From Bacteroidaceae bacterium (lineage in GTDB: Bacteria > Bacteroidota > Bacteroidia > Bacteroidales > Bacteroidaceae): a DNA stretch of 19,574 nt. Positions 1 through 8,319 of the stretch are shown here, in pieces. How positions within the stretch are numbered: position 1 is the first letter of the stretch; each line of letters begins with the position of its first letter. The notes under the pieces are model-generated. The model did not search any database. It worked only from the letters and a program-made list of their open reading frames with translations, and had not been told where the DNA came from. The stretch lies in assembly GCA_900765575.1 (NCBI GenBank), contig CAAFRW010000156.1, positions 1 through 19,574 on the forward strand. Direction: 5' to 3'. A program made the translations under genes and the position numbers.

Positions 1-1024
1 GCGTATGTTTTCCGGCTTTGAAACTTCCCAGCGGGAGAATCCGGTTGTCAATCGCATCGCCGGGGCACCAGTTGCTGAATGATTGCCAGGCGTAGTTCGG
101 TTGAGGCATACGTCCGTAAATGCCGTTCCGTTGGGTATTGTAACGGCGATAAGGTTCACAGGTGGGGCGTCCCGGAATGTAACTGGTTACCAACTGCCCG
201 TCTACATACACATAATGCCACCGTCTGTTGTATTCTTCTCCGTCGCGGTTTGCCCCATGATTGGATGTTACCAGTACAATTTGTGCGTCTTTCACACCTT
301 TGGGCACATAGAAAGGATAGGTCTTCACCGTTTTACCTATCGTGTCGGTCGCGTTTTCCTGATAGTTATTCAGGTTGGAACCGTAGTTCCCCAGTTTCTT
401 CGTGACAATAGGTACTAGCACATTCGAGGTAGTCAAAGCACGAGACGGACGAGACGTGACGAATGCCAACGTTCCGTAAAACGTGTCGATACGTCCTTCA
501 CAGCCTTTGATTTCTTTTTGTGCGGCATAAGGCACTCCGAACAGACTGAATTCTATCCAGAAATCATACTTCTTTCGTAGATTCCGGTCGTGGAAGATAT
601 AGCTGAGGTAATCCGTGTTATATAGATAAGGTACCGTGTCCGGCTGTTTGTTCTTATCCATGAAAGGAGTGATGAAACGTCCCAGTTCAATACGTTGTAC
701 ACTATCGGGAGCGTAAGCGTCCAATCCTTTCGGTACGAAAACCAGATTGATGTTTCCAATGCGGTCGTAGTTGTCGCAACAAGCTCTGATGTTTACTTCC
801 ATACAGACCGAATCGCCGAAAGCGTCCAGTTGGCGGGGAGCCATCTTTACGGCATATAGGGAATTGGAATGCCGGAGTATTCCGTCCTTCACTTCCTTGT
901 CCACTACTTCCGCTTTGTATCCGTCGTAAAAGGTTACTTCGTGAAATAGACGGATTGTCTGGCATTCTTGGGCGGAAAGCGTGGCCGTAAACAATAGGCT
1001 GATGAGTGTAAAAACGTATTTCAT
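1..1024 (-). CDS. PNGase F-like secreted peptide N-glycosidase (3' end outside window)
   Basis: The frame is open for 341 codons from an ATG at 1024 to the window edge, so the C-terminus is missing. Residues 1-19 form a signal peptide ending in SAQ, so the protein is exported. PNGase F cleaves the bond between Asn and the first GlcNAc of N-glycans. The N-terminal domain carries CDNYDR (residues 83-88), which resembles the CDEWDR of Elizabethkingia PNGase F that holds the catalytic Asp60; Asp87 would be the equivalent here. It is followed by GRFITPF (115-121), almost the same as in PNGase F. The C-terminal domain has GEEYNRRWH (262-270), where Glu264 may match Glu206, and NWCPGDA (318-324). 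The match to Glu118 is unclear; Asp146 is a candidate. It starts 40 bp after the upstream MenD-like gene with no terminator visible between them, so co-transcription is likely. The family call is firm; activity is inferred. Confidence 0.86.
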   Translation of the reverse strand, partial: MKYVFTLISLLFTATLSAQECQTIRLFHEVTFYDGYKAEVVDKEVKDGILRHSNSLYAVKMAPRQLDAFGDSVCMEVNIRACCDNYDRIGNINLVFVPKGLDAYAPDSVQRIELGRFITPFMDKNKQPDTVPYLYNTDYLSYIFHDRNLRKKYDFWIEFSLFGVPYAAQKEIKGCEGRIDTFYGTLAFVTSRPSRALTTSNVLVPIVTKKLGNYGSNLNNYQENATDTIGKTVKTYPFYVPKGVKDAQIVLVTSNHGANRDGEEYNRRWHYVYVDGQLVTSYIPGRPTCEPYRRYNTQRNGIYGRMPQPNYAWQSFSNWCPGDAIDNRILPLGSFKAGKHT

Positions 1025-1063
1025 AGTTACTTCTAGGTAATGGTATGGATTAAAAAAACAGAC

Positions 1064-2743
1064 TTAATCGGCCGTTTTCTCGCTTTTTAATTGGCGGTAA
1101 TAGGCTCTTAGCTGTGTTGTGTCTTTTTCTTTGTCGGTAAATATCTCCAAGAGTACAGGCTTTTCTTTTGTTTCGGGGGAGGTGAACAGTTGCATCATCT
1201 CTTCCAATTCTTCTTCCTCGTTGACACAAAGGTAAGTGAAACCGCGTTCTTCCGCCCATCCTTTGGCTGTAGTATGATGTTCGGCAGTAATGAACGGTCG
1301 CGAATGGCTCGCTTTGTCCATGCCGGGCAGGGTATGGTACGTTTCCGCTCCTTCGTTATTCAATAATAGAATGCGCAGGTTCGCACTGAAATGTTGATTC
1401 CAAAGCGCGTTCATATCCGAGAAGAAACTCAGGTCGCCCAATACGATGAAATTGAGCTTCTCCGAAGCTGCCGCGTAGCCGATGGCTGTTGAGAGCGTAC
1501 CTTCAATGCCGCCTATCCCTTGATTGCTGCAGACCTCTACTTCAGGTGGGAGCGGAAACATTTGTGCGTATCGGATAGTGGAACCATTTGCCAGATGTAG
1601 TGCGCAGGGGGTAGGTAACGATTGGATAAGCTTCCCGGTAACCGCCATTTGCGAATAAGGCAATTCGGGCACAGGTATCGTTTTGCAATAGTTTTCCCAC
1701 ATCAACGGATAGTTGGTCGGTTTGGTATCCATCAGGAAGGATATTTTTTCCAGAAACTCAAAAGGGTCCATTTCAATGATAGTGGTCAATCGTCCGTAAG
1801 GGTCGATGAGTTTCCCGTCGGCAGCCACATGCCAATGTTCTTTAGGCGGATGGTTACGCAGGTATTTCTTGAGTTGCTTGGAGACCACTTGTCCTCCGTA
1901 CGTAATCAGTAAATCGGGAGCCATAGCCGTCTGCCGGTCGGCATCCATCGTGTAAATGGCCGTATCGAAATTCTTGATGGGAATTCCCGGTATGGTTTGG
2001 TTGCTCAGATGCTCTGTCAGCCAGACGAAATGTTTGTAAAGGGCCTTTTCGTACTTCTTTTCGTACAAATAGATGAGGTTCATTTGTCCTACTACCACCA
2101 TCCGTTTGTTATATTGGTTGAGGCGCGCAATCAATTCTTTGTAGTCGCGGTCGTAAACGCTTAATCCCTGATAGCGGGTAATCATCCGCACTTCGGGCAG
2201 TGCTTTGACTGTAAACCGGTAAATAGGTTCTGAGACGGGAACATTAATGTGTACCGGTCCTTTTCCGTGATGGGTTGTTTCCAGTATTGCCTCATTAATC
2301 AGGCGGTTGCAATACCATTCGTCCTCTTCGTTATTCACTTCCGGCAGATTGATGGACATCTTTACCAAAGAGCCGAATACATTGGGCTGGGGCAGTGTTT
2401 GACTGTCTGTTTGTCCAATCCATGCGGCAGGATAGTCCGCCGAGATAACAATCAGGGCTATTTGTTGATAGAAGGCCTCGGCCACAGCCGGATGCAAGTT
2501 CAGTAATGCCGACCCGGAGGTACAACAAACCGCTGCCGGCCCTCCACCTTGCAGAGAAAGTCCGATAGCAAAAAATCCCGCGCTACGTTCGTCCGTAACG
2601 GCATAGCAGGTAAAGTCCTCAATGTTCGATAACGTTTGGACAATGGCTGCATTGCGGCTTCCCGGACAAAGTACTATTTTCCGTACGCCGTGTGCTTTGA
2701 GAAGCGCTGCCAGTTGGAGTATGTTCTTTTTATCTGAAAACAT
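1064..2743 (-). CDS. menD: MenD-type ThDP-dependent synthase with altered substrate pocket
   Basis: MenD joins 2-oxoglutarate to isochorismate (SEPHCHC synthase) in menaquinone synthesis, a cytosolic ThDP/Mg reaction. This 559-aa protein is of normal length and intact. It keeps PGSR (27-30), the ThDP-activating Glu of DERSA (Glu52), Gln115, Lys289, Arg391 and the cofactor signature GDLS (436-439) with NN at 462-463. However, several positions that bind substrate in E. coli MenD differ: Arg107 becomes Tyr104 (SADYP), Arg293 becomes Gln290, Ser391 becomes Gly387, Arg413 becomes Gln408 (SNQG), and the Ile-Phe pair 474-475 becomes Thr468-Tyr469. It is not next to menF, menB, menC or menE, but to a PNGase F-like gene. 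A promoter TTG-N20-TACTTTTG lies about 35 bp upstream. It is either a diverged paralogue or a working MenD with an unusual pocket; the family is certain, the reaction is not. Confidence 0.88.
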   Translation of the reverse strand: MFSDKKNILQLAALLKAHGVRKIVLCPGSRNAAIVQTLSNIEDFTCYAVTDERSAGFFAIGLSLQGGGPAAVCCTSGSALLNLHPAVAEAFYQQIALIVISADYPAAWIGQTDSQTLPQPNVFGSLVKMSINLPEVNNEEDEWYCNRLINEAILETTHHGKGPVHINVPVSEPIYRFTVKALPEVRMITRYQGLSVYDRDYKELIARLNQYNKRMVVVGQMNLIYLYEKKYEKALYKHFVWLTEHLSNQTIPGIPIKNFDTAIYTMDADRQTAMAPDLLITYGGQVVSKQLKKYLRNHPPKEHWHVAADGKLIDPYGRLTTIIEMDPFEFLEKISFLMDTKPTNYPLMWENYCKTIPVPELPYSQMAVTGKLIQSLPTPCALHLANGSTIRYAQMFPLPPEVEVCSNQGIGGIEGTLSTAIGYAAASEKLNFIVLGDLSFFSDMNALWNQHFSANLRILLLNNEGAETYHTLPGMDKASHSRPFITAEHHTTAKGWAEERGFTYLCVNEEEELEEMMQLFTSPETKEKPVLLEIFTDKEKDTTQLRAYYRQLKSEKTAD

Positions 2744-2780
2744 GTATCCGTATATTTATCAGTTTTGTTTTTTTCTGTTA

Positions 2781-2811
2781 CAAAAGTATCGTATTTATTC
2801 GAGAATACCAA
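2781..2811 (-). promoter_or_regulatory. Bacteroidota-type promoter of the MenD-like gene
   Basis: Read on the minus strand, TTG (2811-2809) is followed after 20 nt by TACTTTTG (2788-2781), matching the Bacteroidota -33/-7 pattern (TTTG, then TAnnTTTG). Transcription would start near 2775 and give a leader of about 30 nt before the ATG at 2743. Confidence 0.55.
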
Positions 2812-2986
2812 TCATTCCGGTTAGTTTCGTAAACTCGGGTTAACAGAGATTTAAATAATCATTTTCACTTCTTCACTATCCGTGTATTTCTCTTAAAAAC
2901 AGGAATTTGGAGTGCCGATGCTCTGTTTAAATGTGTATCCCTTCTTCACTTTGTATATTTCCGGTAGGTAAGTAGCCTTGAGGTGT

Positions 2987-3583
2987 TTATTTAAGCTTTT
3001 CTCCCGGAAAATAGAATGCCGAATTTCTCGACCCCGGATGTTTCAATATTCCGTCCGCTACAAATTGTTTCAATTTCCGGTTGGCCGATGTAGGGGACAA
3101 GGTGCAGGCATAAGCCAAGTCCTTTCTCGTAATGTATTCGTTCGTCCGGAAATGCTGTTTCAAGAAAGCAATCACATCGGTATCTTCTATGGATATGGAA
3201 TGTCGGGCGTGGGTACGCTCAAAATGAGTGATACATAACTTCCGGTTGCACGCCCGGTCTGGACGGAAATTAACCCCTTTGTAATGCACGGATTCCGCCC
3301 TTATCTCGTTGGTCGTATCAACGGTTTCGGAGGTGGCCGAGATGGAAAGATAACCCAATCCGTCCAGATGTACCCGTTTGCCCTCTTTCAGAGCCTCTAG
3401 GATTCGGGTCAGGATGGTATCCCATGCCATCAGGATGGTGCCCCGGTTTGCCCGCGTATAAAACTCAGCCAGTCGGGCAATCTCGTTTATGTCCATTTCA
3501 CCATCGTTCACCACCTTAGCGATGTACTTCGTTTGCTCCCCCTTTTCCGGGTTCGGTGCCGGAAAGAAATCATACTTTGCCAT
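2987..3583 (-). CDS. HU-like DNA-binding protein with C-terminal winged-helix domain
   Basis: This 198-aa protein resembles the Bacteroidales 'HU domain fused to another domain' family. Residues about 5-125 have the HU/IHF-like pattern: a helical start with an INEIARLAEF segment, then EGKRVHLDGLGYLSIS, matching the HU beta-sheet entry around G-x-G. Residues about 135-198 form a helix-turn-helix with a wing (ITRKDLAYACTLSPTSANRKLK, then DGILKHPGS and an aromatic strand AFYFPG). It is probably a nucleoid-associated or regulatory DNA-binding protein in the cytoplasm. It is transcribed alone. Its upstream region holds four palindromic 22-bp units 79-166 bp before the start codon, which would suit control by this protein or by another dimeric regulator. 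No binding partner can be named from the sequence. Confidence 0.72.
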   Translation of the reverse strand: MAKYDFFPAPNPEKGEQTKYIAKVVNDGEMDINEIARLAEFYTRANRGTILMAWDTILTRILEALKEGKRVHLDGLGYLSISATSETVDTTNEIRAESVHYKGVNFRPDRACNRKLCITHFERTHARHSISIEDTDVIAFLKQHFRTNEYITRKDLAYACTLSPTSANRKLKQFVADGILKHPGSRNSAFYFPGEKLK

Positions 3584-3654
3584 ATAAATTATTGTTTTAT
3601 CAGTAGTGAACTAACTTCTTTTACAGCCACTACTAAGTTTTTTATCCTTGCAAA

Positions 3655-3750
3655 CTAAGCGTACCTCAATTGAGGTACGTATATATCCCAATTGAGATAC
3701 ATATATACCTCAGCTGAGAGATGTATATATCTCAATTGAGGTATGCTTAG
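3655..3750. repeat. Four tandem palindromic 22-bp units upstream of the HU/winged-helix gene
   Basis: Units run 3662-3683, 3684-3705, 3706-3727 and 3728-3749. Each centres on a 10-bp dyad: CTCAATTGAG (3665-3674), CCCAATTGAG (3687-3696), CTCAGCTGAG (3709-3718) and CTCAATTGAG (3731-3740). The centres are exactly 22 bp apart, close to two helical turns. The first unit is the core of a perfect 20-bp palindrome (3660-3679), and the outer units form a 20-bp inverted repeat with one mismatch (3655-3674 against 3731-3750). The linkers are alternating TATATA-like. The pattern suggests cooperative binding of a dimeric protein on one DNA face; a hairpin in RNA is also possible. The bound protein is unknown. 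Confidence 0.82.
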
Positions 3751-4106
3751 TATTCCCTTACAAATATACTACATATATTAGGAGAAAACAATAGTTGATA
3801 AGGGATATGTGATTAATTAGTCGGGAACTTTCCAATATGAACCTTTATGAACTTGATTAATCTATGGAGCGAACTTATATCCGATAAGAATGACGTATGG
3901 ACGGATGATTAGGATTTTTTTTTAGTGTTTGGCAAATTCCTGAAAGGAATTAGCTGTTAGACAATAAATTTTAGTATTTTTGTTGTTGGTGAACATAGCG
4001 GTAATGGTTTTATGAATAAGTCTATTGAATACTATAGATTTACAGATTTGTCGATATCAGCCAATGTGTTAAAAATAATTTTATATTGAATTATATTAAA
4101 TCATCA
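3751..4106. other. Non-coding stretch between the palindrome array and the TonB-C gene
   Basis: AT-rich and without a plausible gene. It contains a short hairpin, AATTCC (3935-3940) with GGAATT (3946-3951), just after a run of nine T, and a likely -7 box TATTTTTG at 3975-3982 pointing towards the TonB-C gene. No TTTG element sits at the right distance upstream, so the promoter is only a partial match. Nothing else was recognised. Confidence 0.4.
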
Positions 4107-4544
4107 ATGAAAATGAATAAAATAGTCGTATTCATATTAATGAGTTGTTTATCTCTTTATGCAAATGCTCAGTCCAAAGCTGCGGTAGAGTTTGAAAAAC
4201 AGAATGAAGAAAGAGCTGAAATGCTAGGACTGGACTGTATGCCCCAATATAATGGAGGTCTGGATTCTATAGTGAGTTATCTGCAGAATAATATTCATTA
4301 TCCGGAAAAAGCCTATGTAAAGGGAGAGGAAGGATGTGTTGTTATTAGCTTTGTTGTTCATAAAGATGGTTCTATTGTAGATGTAACTGTTGTACAGCAG
4401 GTGTCGGATGCGCTAGATAAGGAAGCTGTAAGAGTGATATCGTCTATGCCTAAATGGAAACCTGCTACAAAGAATGGTATCCCAGTTCCAGTTAGATATG
4501 CATTACCCGTTAATTTCAGAATGCCCCAAAGAAATAGATTATAA
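4107..4544 (+). CDS. Secreted TonB C-terminal domain protein
   Basis: I place the start at ATG 4107, because the frame upstream begins only with TTG at 4086; ATG 4113 is also possible. The product is about 145 aa. Residues 1-18 or so form a signal peptide (hydrophobic IVVFILMSCLSLYA, then ANAQ). The rest is a TonB C-terminal fold: a GLDSIVSYLQNNIHYPE segment, GCVVISFVVHKDGSIVDV, EAVRVISSMPKWKPA and PVRYALPVNF, which are the hallmarks of the family. In classical TonB this domain contacts outer-membrane transporters, tied to the inner membrane by an N-terminal helix and a Pro-rich linker. Here there is no linker and the N-terminus looks cleavable, so the protein may be free in the periplasm. 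It ends 16 bp before the next gene, so the two may be co-transcribed. Confidence 0.75.
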   Translation: MKMNKIVVFILMSCLSLYANAQSKAAVEFEKQNEERAEMLGLDCMPQYNGGLDSIVSYLQNNIHYPEKAYVKGEEGCVVISFVVHKDGSIVDVTVVQQVSDALDKEAVRVISSMPKWKPATKNGIPVPVRYALPVNFRMPQRNRL

Positions 4545-4560
4545 TGGACATCCGAATGAG

Positions 4561-5385
4561 ATGACACTTGAAAAATTAAACGATATTTGTTCTATCCCAT
4601 TGGGATTAGGCGCTATAGCCGGAGATATCATAGGTTCGGTCTATGAGTTTTGTTCGATGAAAGAGATGGACTTTCCGTTGTTTACGGATAGTTCACACTT
4701 TACAGATGATACGGTGATGACGGTAGCCAATGCCGATTGGTTATTGACGGGAGACAGTTTATTGGGTATTATGCAGGACTATGGGAACCGCTATCCTGCT
4801 GCAGGATATGGTGGGAGATTTGCGAAGTGGCTGCGAAGCGAAGAACCACAGCCTTATCATAGTTGGGGTAACGGGTCGGCTATGCGGGTAAGTCCTGTGG
4901 GTTGGGCTTTTGATACATTGGGCGAAACTTTAGTGGCAGCAAAGAACAGTGCAGAGGTGACTCATAACCATCCGGAAGGAATAAAAGGTGCACAAGCTAC
5001 TGCCGCATGTGTCTATTTGGCACGGTGTGGGCGTTCTAAGCAGGAGATAAAAGAGTATGTAGAATTTACTTTTGGATATGATTTAAGCCGGACTTGTGAA
5101 GAGATACGCCCTTTTTATAGGTTTGATGAAAGTTGTCAAGGAAGAGTGCCGGAGTCTATTATCGCTTTTCTGGAAAGTTCGGATTATGAGAGTGCTATCC
5201 GGTTGGCTATATCATTGGGTGGAGATGCCGATACGATGGGAGCTATTACAGGAGGTATTGCCGAGGCTTATTATGGGGAAATTCCTTTGTTTATAAGAGA
5301 GGAGGCAATGAAGCGGTTGCCGGAAGAATTTATACAGGTAATGCGCCGGTTCAGTGAAAAGTGGATAGAAAGTAAAAGAGGGTAA
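4561..5385 (+). CDS. ADP-ribosylglycohydrolase family protein (DraG/ARH type)
   Basis: The start is set at ATG 4561; the frame is open further upstream but there overlaps the TonB-C gene in another frame. The 274-aa product begins its conserved part with GAIAGDIIGSVYEF (17-30), then FTDDTVM (47-53) and, near the C-terminus, GGDADTMGAI (220-229). The TDD and DAD-T residues are the metal ligands of the two-magnesium centre used by DraG and ARH enzymes to remove ADP-ribose from proteins (or related N- and O-glycosidic bonds). HNHPEG (about 137-142) also fits the family. It lacks a signal peptide and should be cytoplasmic. No ADP-ribosyltransferase is seen nearby, so its target is unknown. It follows the TonB-C gene by 16 bp and ends at a bidirectional terminator. 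Confidence 0.86.
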   Translation: MTLEKLNDICSIPLGLGAIAGDIIGSVYEFCSMKEMDFPLFTDSSHFTDDTVMTVANADWLLTGDSLLGIMQDYGNRYPAAGYGGRFAKWLRSEEPQPYHSWGNGSAMRVSPVGWAFDTLGETLVAAKNSAEVTHNHPEGIKGAQATAACVYLARCGRSKQEIKEYVEFTFGYDLSRTCEEIRPFYRFDESCQGRVPESIIAFLESSDYESAIRLAISLGGDADTMGAITGGIAEAYYGEIPLFIREEAMKRLPEEFIQVMRRFSEKWIESKRG

Positions 5386-5407
5386 GGGCTGCAACAAGAG
5401 ATAAATG

Positions 5408-5446
5408 AAAAAAGGAAGCAAAGTAAAATGCCTCCTTTCTTTTTTT
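5408..5446. terminator. Bidirectional terminator between convergent genes
   Basis: AAAGGAAGCA (5411-5420) pairs with TGCCTCCTTT (5429-5438) over nine of ten positions around an 8-nt loop. A T run follows on the plus strand (5440-5446), and an A run precedes the stem, giving a shorter T run on the minus strand. It serves the ADP-ribosylglycohydrolase gene and engB. Confidence 0.8.
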
Positions 5447-5465
5447 GACTTTTTGTTTTTCTTCT

Positions 5466-6068
5466 CTATTTGTTAAGTGACGAGTTGATACTGTCGATGT
5501 AATTCAATATTTCATCCCGCCCTAATCTCTTTTCGGAGGAAGAGATGAAATAGGGGGGGAGCTCTTCCCAATTTTCCTGTAACTTTTTGACATAGAGATT
5601 GACGTTGTCGCGTACCTTATTGGTGGTAAGTTTGTCTGCTTTGGTGAAGATAATGGAGAACGGAATTCCGTTCTCGCCCAACCATTCAATAAATTCGAGG
5701 TCAATCTTTTGTGGTTCGAGGCGGACATCTATCAATACAAACAATGTAGTCATCTGTTCGCGTTCCAATATATAATCCTCAATGATTTTGGTAATCTTTT
5801 CCTGTTGTTTCTTTCCACGTTGGGCATATCCATATCCCGGAAGGTCCACCAGATACCATTTCTTATTAATAAGGAAATGATTGATGAGCAATGTTTTTCC
5901 GGGAGTAGACGAAGTCATAGCCAGTTTGGAATGTTTGGTCAACATATTGATGAGGCTTGATTTACCCACATTGGAACGGCCGATGAATGCATATTCCGGC
6001 AAACCGTCCTGAGGACATTTGCTTACTTGGGTATTACTGATAATGAATTCTGCACTGGTTATTTCCAT
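5466..6068 (-). CDS. engB: Ribosome-assembly GTPase EngB (YihA/YsxC)
   Basis: EngB is a small GTPase needed for maturation of the 50S ribosomal subunit. The 200-aa product is of the usual length and has all the G motifs: GRSNVGKS (30-37) as the P-loop, STPGKT (54-59) as switch I, DLPGYG (75-80) as G3, TKAD (142-145) as G4 and SSS (176-178) near G5. Its ATG lies inside the last codons of the symporter gene (10-bp overlap, ATGGAAATAA), which suggests translational coupling. It ends just before the terminator shared with the opposing gene. Cytoplasmic; the identification is secure. Confidence 0.97.
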   Translation of the reverse strand: MEITSAEFIISNTQVSKCPQDGLPEYAFIGRSNVGKSSLINMLTKHSKLAMTSSTPGKTLLINHFLINKKWYLVDLPGYGYAQRGKKQQEKITKIIEDYILEREQMTTLFVLIDVRLEPQKIDLEFIEWLGENGIPFSIIFTKADKLTTNKVRDNVNLYVKKLQENWEELPPYFISSSEKRLGRDEILNYIDSINSSLNK

Positions 6069-7522
6069 ATTTGTTTCTTTTTATGAATTGATAATAGAGA
6101 AAGACCTATAAAGGTCAGTAATCCGTTGAACATTAGCATTTCATATCCGAATTTATAGCCTGTATAGCGGAAGGTGAAATAGTCTACGGCATAACATATA
6201 AAGGGAGATGCTACGGCTACATACGGAACCAGGCGGTCGCGTGGAGTCATCTTGGTAAAAAGTCCGAAGATGAAAAGTCCGAGCAACGGACCGTATGTGT
6301 ATGAAGCAATCGTGTAAATGGCGTCGATGACGCTTTTATCATTTACTGCTTTGAATAACAAAATAAACAGGATAAAGATGACGGATACTCCGAAATGCAC
6401 TTGTTTCCTTTTACGTTCCGCCTTTTCTTCGGATAGTTTTCCCACATTCAAGATGTCTACGCAAAAACTGGTAGTCAGTGCCGTCAGTGCCGAGTCGGCG
6501 CTGGAAAAAGCGGCAGCGATAATTCCGATGGTGAAGCATATCAATACGGGGAAACCTAAATGTCCTTCGGCTGCAAACATCGGCAAAATCTCATCTCCGG
6601 CTTTGGGAATAGACAGTCCCATTTGCGGGGCTAATAATAGTAACAGAATGCCTAATGTAAGGAACAGGTAATTTACTGGGATGAAGGAAATGCCGTAACA
6701 ATACATATTTTTTTGTGCATCTTTCAGGTTGCGGCAAGTCAGATTCTTTTGCATCATATCCTGGTCGAGACCGGTCATGACGATAGTGATAAAGATTCCG
6801 CTAAAAAACTGTTTGAAGAAGTTCTGTTTGGATTGCCAGTCGTCGAAAACGAAAATCCGGCTATGTTCATTCGATTGGATTGTTTGTATCCATCCGCTGA
6901 AGTCGAGATTCATTTTAGTACATACTTCGTATAGAATAAGTCCTAACGCTGCAATCAGGCAAAATGTCTGCAGGCTGTCTGTCCATACAATTGTACGGAT
7001 TCCGCTTCGACGGGTATAGAGCCAGATAAGAAGCACAATGCCTATTACGGTAAGAAAAAAAGGAATGTGTATGGGGCCGAATACGAAATTTTGCAGAATC
7101 AGACAAACTAAGTACAGGCGGGCGGCAGCACCTATCATCTTGGAAAGGAGAAAAAAAGAAGCTCCTGTTTTATAAGAATGTTTCCCGATTCTATCGCCTA
7201 AATAAGTATAAATGGAAGTGAGATTCAGTTTATAATAGAGAGGTAAAAGTATGTGGGCTATGACTAAATATCCTACAGAGAATCCAAACACGGTTTGCAT
7301 ATACGTCATATCGATACTCCCTACCATTCCCGGTACGGATACAAATGTAACACCCGACAAGGAGGCTCCAATCATACCGAATGAAACGATATACCAGGGC
7401 GATTGGCGGTTTCCCCGAAAAAATGCATCATTATTGGTTGTATGCCGGCTGGTAATTCGGGAAATGAGCAATAGCAGTCCGAAATAGATGAATATGGTAA
7501 GTAAGATATATATGCCGCTCAT
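6059..7522 (-). CDS. Sodium:solute symporter (SSS/SLC5 family)
   Basis: I choose ATG 7522 (MSGIYILL) rather than the in-frame TTG at 7540, which overlaps the -7 box TATCTTTG. The 487-aa protein has about 13 hydrophobic segments and the architecture of sodium/solute symporters: a first membrane helix followed by [15 protein letters not shown], then [14 protein letters not shown] in the helix that carries the sodium and substrate site, and [22 protein letters not shown] in the later helix with the second sodium-site serines. It should sit in the inner membrane and import a solute with sodium. The substrate cannot be told; Bacteroidales relatives include candidates for sugars, sialic acid and amino acids. 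It overlaps engB by 10 bp and is divergent from recR. Confidence 0.9.
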   Translation of the reverse strand: MSGIYILLTIFIYFGLLLLISRITSRHTTNNDAFFRGNRQSPWYIVSFGMIGASLSGVTFVSVPGMVGSIDMTYMQTVFGFSVGYLVIAHILLPLYYKLNLTSIYTYLGDRIGKHSYKTGASFFLLSKMIGAAARLYLVCLILQNFVFGPIHIPFFLTVIGIVLLIWLYTRRSGIRTIVWTDSLQTFCLIAALGLILYEVCTKMNLDFSGWIQTIQSNEHSRIFVFDDWQSKQNFFKQFFSGIFITIVMTGLDQDMMQKNLTCRNLKDAQKNMYCYGISFIPVNYLFLTLGILLLLLAPQMGLSIPKAGDEILPMFAAEGHLGFPVLICFTIGIIAAAFSSADSALTALTTSFCVDILNVGKLSEEKAERKRKQVHFGVSVIFILFILLFKAVNDKSVIDAIYTIASYTYGPLLGLFIFGLFTKMTPRDRLVPYVAVASPFICYAVDYFTFRYTGYKFGYEMLMFNGLLTFIGLSLLSIHKKKQIWK

Positions 7523-7537
7523 TGTGTTTTTTGTGGG

Positions 7538-7545
7538 CAAAGATA
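7538..7545 (-). promoter_or_regulatory. -7 box for the symporter-engB transcript
   Basis: On the minus strand TATCTTTG matches TAnnTTTG exactly, 15 bp before ATG 7522. The TSS would leave a leader of only about 8-10 nt. No clear TTTG lies 19-21 nt upstream, so this rests on the -7 element alone. Confidence 0.45.
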
Positions 7546-7613
7546 GAGCAAAATCTCTATTCTTCTGTTATCTTTGCCTCGAAAAAGCGAAGATAAGCTG
7601 CACCTTGCCATAA

Positions 7614-7661
7614 AAAATGAACTTGTTCATTTTATTCTGCTCTCGGTTTGTATTATCTTTG
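7614..7661 (+). promoter_or_regulatory. recR promoter with upstream dyad
   Basis: TATCTTTG at 7654-7661 is a perfect -7 box, and an earlier copy lies at 7569-7576. About 20 bp before the later box is a dyad, AAAATGAAC (7614-7622) and GTTCATTTT (7625-7633), separated by only two bases. That loop is too short for an RNA hairpin, so a protein-binding operator over the -33 region is more likely. Initiation after 7661 would leave about 27 nt before the GTG start of recR. Confidence 0.45.
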
Positions 7662-7694
7662 CCGGCAAGAAATAGAAAAAAAAACGTTAGAAAA

Positions 7695-8312
7695 GTGGCT
7701 CAACAATATTCTTCCGCATTACTAGAAAAAGCAGTAAATGAATTTGCCAAACTTCCGGGGATTGGACGCAAAACAGCGATGAGGCTGGTTCTGCATTTAC
7801 TCCGGCAGGAGACTTCTGTGGTAGAGGTGTTTGGCAATGCTTTGATTACACTGAAGCATGAAGTAAAGTATTGCAAGATGTGCCATAATATATCGGATAC
7901 GGAATTGTGTGGAATCTGTGCGAATCCTTCCCGGGATGCATCGGTTATCTGTGTGGTAGAGAATGTGCAGGATGTAATGGCGGTGGAGAACACGCAGCAA
8001 TTTAAAGGGTTGTACCATGTGTTGGGAGGTGTTATTTCTCCGATGGATGGCATTGGCCCGAGTAATTTGCAGATAGACAGTTTGGTGAAAAGAGTAGAAG
8101 AAGGTACGGTGAAAGAGATTATTTTTGCATTGAGCCCTACCATGGAAGGAGATACGACCAACTTTTATATCTCTCGCAAATTAGCTGCCTTTGATGTGAA
8201 ATTAAGTGTGATAGCCCGTGGAATCTCTATAGGAGATGAGCTTGAATATACGGATGAAGTTACGCTGGGACGTTCAATTGTGAATCGAATGCCTTTCACC
8301 GGCGTTAATTAA
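7695..8312 (+). CDS. recR: Recombination mediator RecR, probable GTG start
   Basis: RecR works with RecO (and RecF) to load RecA at single-stranded gaps. The frame is open from ATG 7617, but the conserved start is [11 protein letters not shown], preceded by GTG at 7695. That start gives 205 aa, the usual RecR length, and lies after the likely promoter at 7654-7661, whereas ATG 7617 lies before it. The helix-hairpin-helix [11 protein letters not shown] (20-30) comes first, then the zinc finger with Cys60, Cys63, Cys72 and Cys75. The Toprim domain follows from [14 protein letters not shown] (about 85-98), and the C-terminal Walker-like part has [16 protein letters not shown]. It is first in a packed group with the next two genes. 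Confidence 0.96.
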   Translation: MAQQYSSALLEKAVNEFAKLPGIGRKTAMRLVLHLLRQETSVVEVFGNALITLKHEVKYCKMCHNISDTELCGICANPSRDASVICVVENVQDVMAVENTQQFKGLYHVLGGVISPMDGIGPSNLQIDSLVKRVEEGTVKEIIFALSPTMEGDTTNFYISRKLAAFDVKLSVIARGISIGDELEYTDEVTLGRSIVNRMPFTGVN

Positions 8313-8319
8313 AGATTTT

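Noticed and set aside
79..965. Several open frames opposite to or overlapping the PNGase F-like gene
   Set aside because: They are shadows of the recognised gene, without homology or start signals of their own.
4474..4560. Upstream extension of the ADP-ribosylglycohydrolase frame
   Set aside because: It overlaps the TonB-C gene in another frame and begins before that gene's conserved end (PVRYALPVNF). The glycohydrolase homology starts only after ATG 4561.
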